A stretch of 5,119 bases of DNA, taken from contig DCHX01000015.1 of NCBI GenBank assembly GCA_002315685.1, positions 1 to 5,119 of the forward strand. Reading direction: 5' to 3'. Below are positions 4,701 through 5,119 of the stretch, one piece after another. The notes beneath the pieces were generated by a model. That model was not told the DNA's origin. It saw nothing but the letters and a program-made list of their open reading frames with translations, and did no database searches. Origin of the DNA: Ruminococcaceae bacterium UBA1741. GTDB taxonomy: Bacteria; Bacillota; Clostridia; Oscillospirales; Acutalibacteraceae. A program made the position numbers and the translations under genes. How positions within the stretch are numbered: the first letter of the stretch is position 1; the number at the start of each line of letters is the position of its first letter.

Positions 4701-4716
4701 AGAATTATAAAATTCT
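4701..4716. repeat. small palindrome before the Abi module promoter
   Basis: AGAATT (4701-4706) and AATTCT (4711-4716) are perfect inverted repeats around ATAA, ending 9 bases before the -35 box at 4726. There is no U-tract, so it is not a terminator on the plus strand. It may be an upstream protein-binding site or chance in AT-rich DNA. Confidence 0.3.
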
Positions 4717-4725
4717 AAAAAACAG

Positions 4726-4754
4726 TTGACAGGTTATAAAAAAATGCATATAAT
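4726..4754 (+). promoter_or_regulatory. consensus promoter of the RNA-Abi_2 module
   Basis: TTGACA (4726-4731) and TATAAT (4749-4754) are both perfect, with a 17-base spacer. The predicted start is near 4761, right at the beginning of the structured RNA. Nothing else lies between promoter and hairpin, so the promoter's first product is the small RNA. Confidence 0.92.
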
Positions 4755-4760
4755 ATAAGT

Positions 4761-4820
4761 GTCAGAGCCCACCACGCATAAGGCAGAAATGCACTGCGGA
4801 CCATGGTGGGACTTTTTTTA
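4761..4820 (+). ncRNA. structured small RNA upstream of the Abi_2 gene (abiF RNA-like, candidate RNA antitoxin)
   Basis: An RNA of about 60 bases would run from the predicted start at 4761 to the T-tract at 4813-4819. CCCACCA (4768-4774) pairs with TGGTGGG (4804-4810) to close the structure, and ACTTTTTTT follows as in an intrinsic terminator. Inside, CGCA (4775-4778) can pair with TGCG (4795-4798). GCAT (4776-4779) with ATGC (4789-4792), and GCAG (4783-4786) with CTGC (4794-4797), are competing pairings that leave room for a pseudoknot. Abi_2 (AbiD/AbiF) genes are known to be preceded by a conserved structured RNA, the abiF RNA motif, proposed to act with the protein. Position and terminator-like end match; I could not test the covariance model. 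Read-through would express the Abi gene. Confidence 0.72.
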
Positions 4821-4839
4821 TACCGAGGAAACGATTATT

Positions 4840-5119
4840 ATGGCAGAATTGAAAAAAGCATTGACCTACGAAGAGCAAATTCAACATTTAAAAGCAAAGC
4901 ATAATATTACTATCGAAAACGAAGAAAAAGCTCTTTCTATTTTAAAATCGATTACCTATTATAGACTAAGCGCATATGGAATTGGATTAACAAAAGAATT
5001 TAATTCTGAAGAATATATTGACGGAACAACTCTTTCTTCAATATATGAATTATATCAGTTTGACAGTAAATTTAAAAACATTTTAATACACACTATAGTC
5101 GGTATAATGAGTACAGTTA
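4840..5119 (+). CDS. Abi_2 family (AbiD/AbiF-type) abortive infection protein, N-terminal part
   Basis: The first 93 residues are present and the gene leaves the window. LTYEEQIQHLKAKHNITI (8-25), ILKSITYYRLSAYGIGL (34-50), GTTLSSIYELYQFD (62-75) and the following KFKNILIHTI helix match the Abi_2 N-terminus, including the YYRLSAY signature. Abi_2 proteins belong to the HEPN superfamily, cause phage-triggered growth arrest and are probably RNases. Their catalytic Arg follows this helix; by my alignment it is the next codon, of which only the first base (A) is in the window. The residue equivalent to the usual Glu four places before that Arg appears to be Met90. GAGG (4825-4828), 11 bases before the ATG, is the Shine-Dalgarno. 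The gene lies 20 bases after the RNA's T-tract and is likely expressed by read-through. Confidence 0.85.
   Translation, partial: MAELKKALTYEEQIQHLKAKHNITIENEEKALSILKSITYYRLSAYGIGLTKEFNSEEYIDGTTLSSIYELYQFDSKFKNILIHTIVGIMSTV

Noticed and set aside
1010..4760. CRISPR array or tandem repeats
   Set aside because: No regularly spaced repeat units were seen; the repeats present are inverted and solitary.

Overview
The window is AT-rich and most genes have strong Shine-Dalgarno sequences. Promoters are sigma-A-like (TTGACA/TATAAT with 17-base spacers), and the protein families are typical of Clostridia. The best guess is an accessory region (plasmid, integrative element or prophage remnant) of a gut-type Bacillota such as an Oscillospiraceae or Lachnospiraceae member. 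No rRNA, tRNA, CRISPR array or core housekeeping gene is present.

Layout, left to right. (1) 1-1009, plus strand: a possible 3' end of an upstream gene, then a 320-aa stand-alone class II glutamine amidotransferase-like (Ntn-hydrolase) protein. (2) 1018-1805, minus strand: a two-gene MNT/HEPN (MntA/HepT-like) toxin-antitoxin operon with its own promoter and a strong terminator. (3) 1838-1977, plus strand, divergent from that operon: a tiny unit with a strong ribosome binding site, a 21-codon hydrophobic peptide and a hairpin. (4) 1979-2578, minus strand: a DinJ/YafQ toxin-antitoxin operon with a consensus promoter. (5) 2628-2984, plus strand: a DUF3846 protein. (6) 3076-3951, minus strand: a VbhA-like antitoxin (55 aa, GTG start) and a class I Fic protein, with promoter and probable terminator. 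(7) 4021-4566, plus strand: a small serine recombinase followed by a 16-bp inverted repeat and a 28-bp imperfect palindrome. (8) 4726-end, plus strand: a consensus promoter, a short structured RNA with terminator-like 3' end, and the N-terminal part of an Abi_2 (AbiD/AbiF-type) abortive-infection protein cut off by the window edge.

Four toxin-antitoxin or abortive-infection modules of four different mechanistic types sit within about 4 kb next to a site-specific recombinase. The mechanisms are an MNT/HEPN pair, a RelE-fold mRNA interferase, Fic AMPylation, and a probable RNA-controlled HEPN nuclease. This fits a stability and anti-phage cargo region of a mobile element. The most interesting parts are the RNA plus Abi_2 module at the right edge, the unannotated 21-codon membrane-peptide unit beside mntA, and the palindromes downstream of the recombinase.
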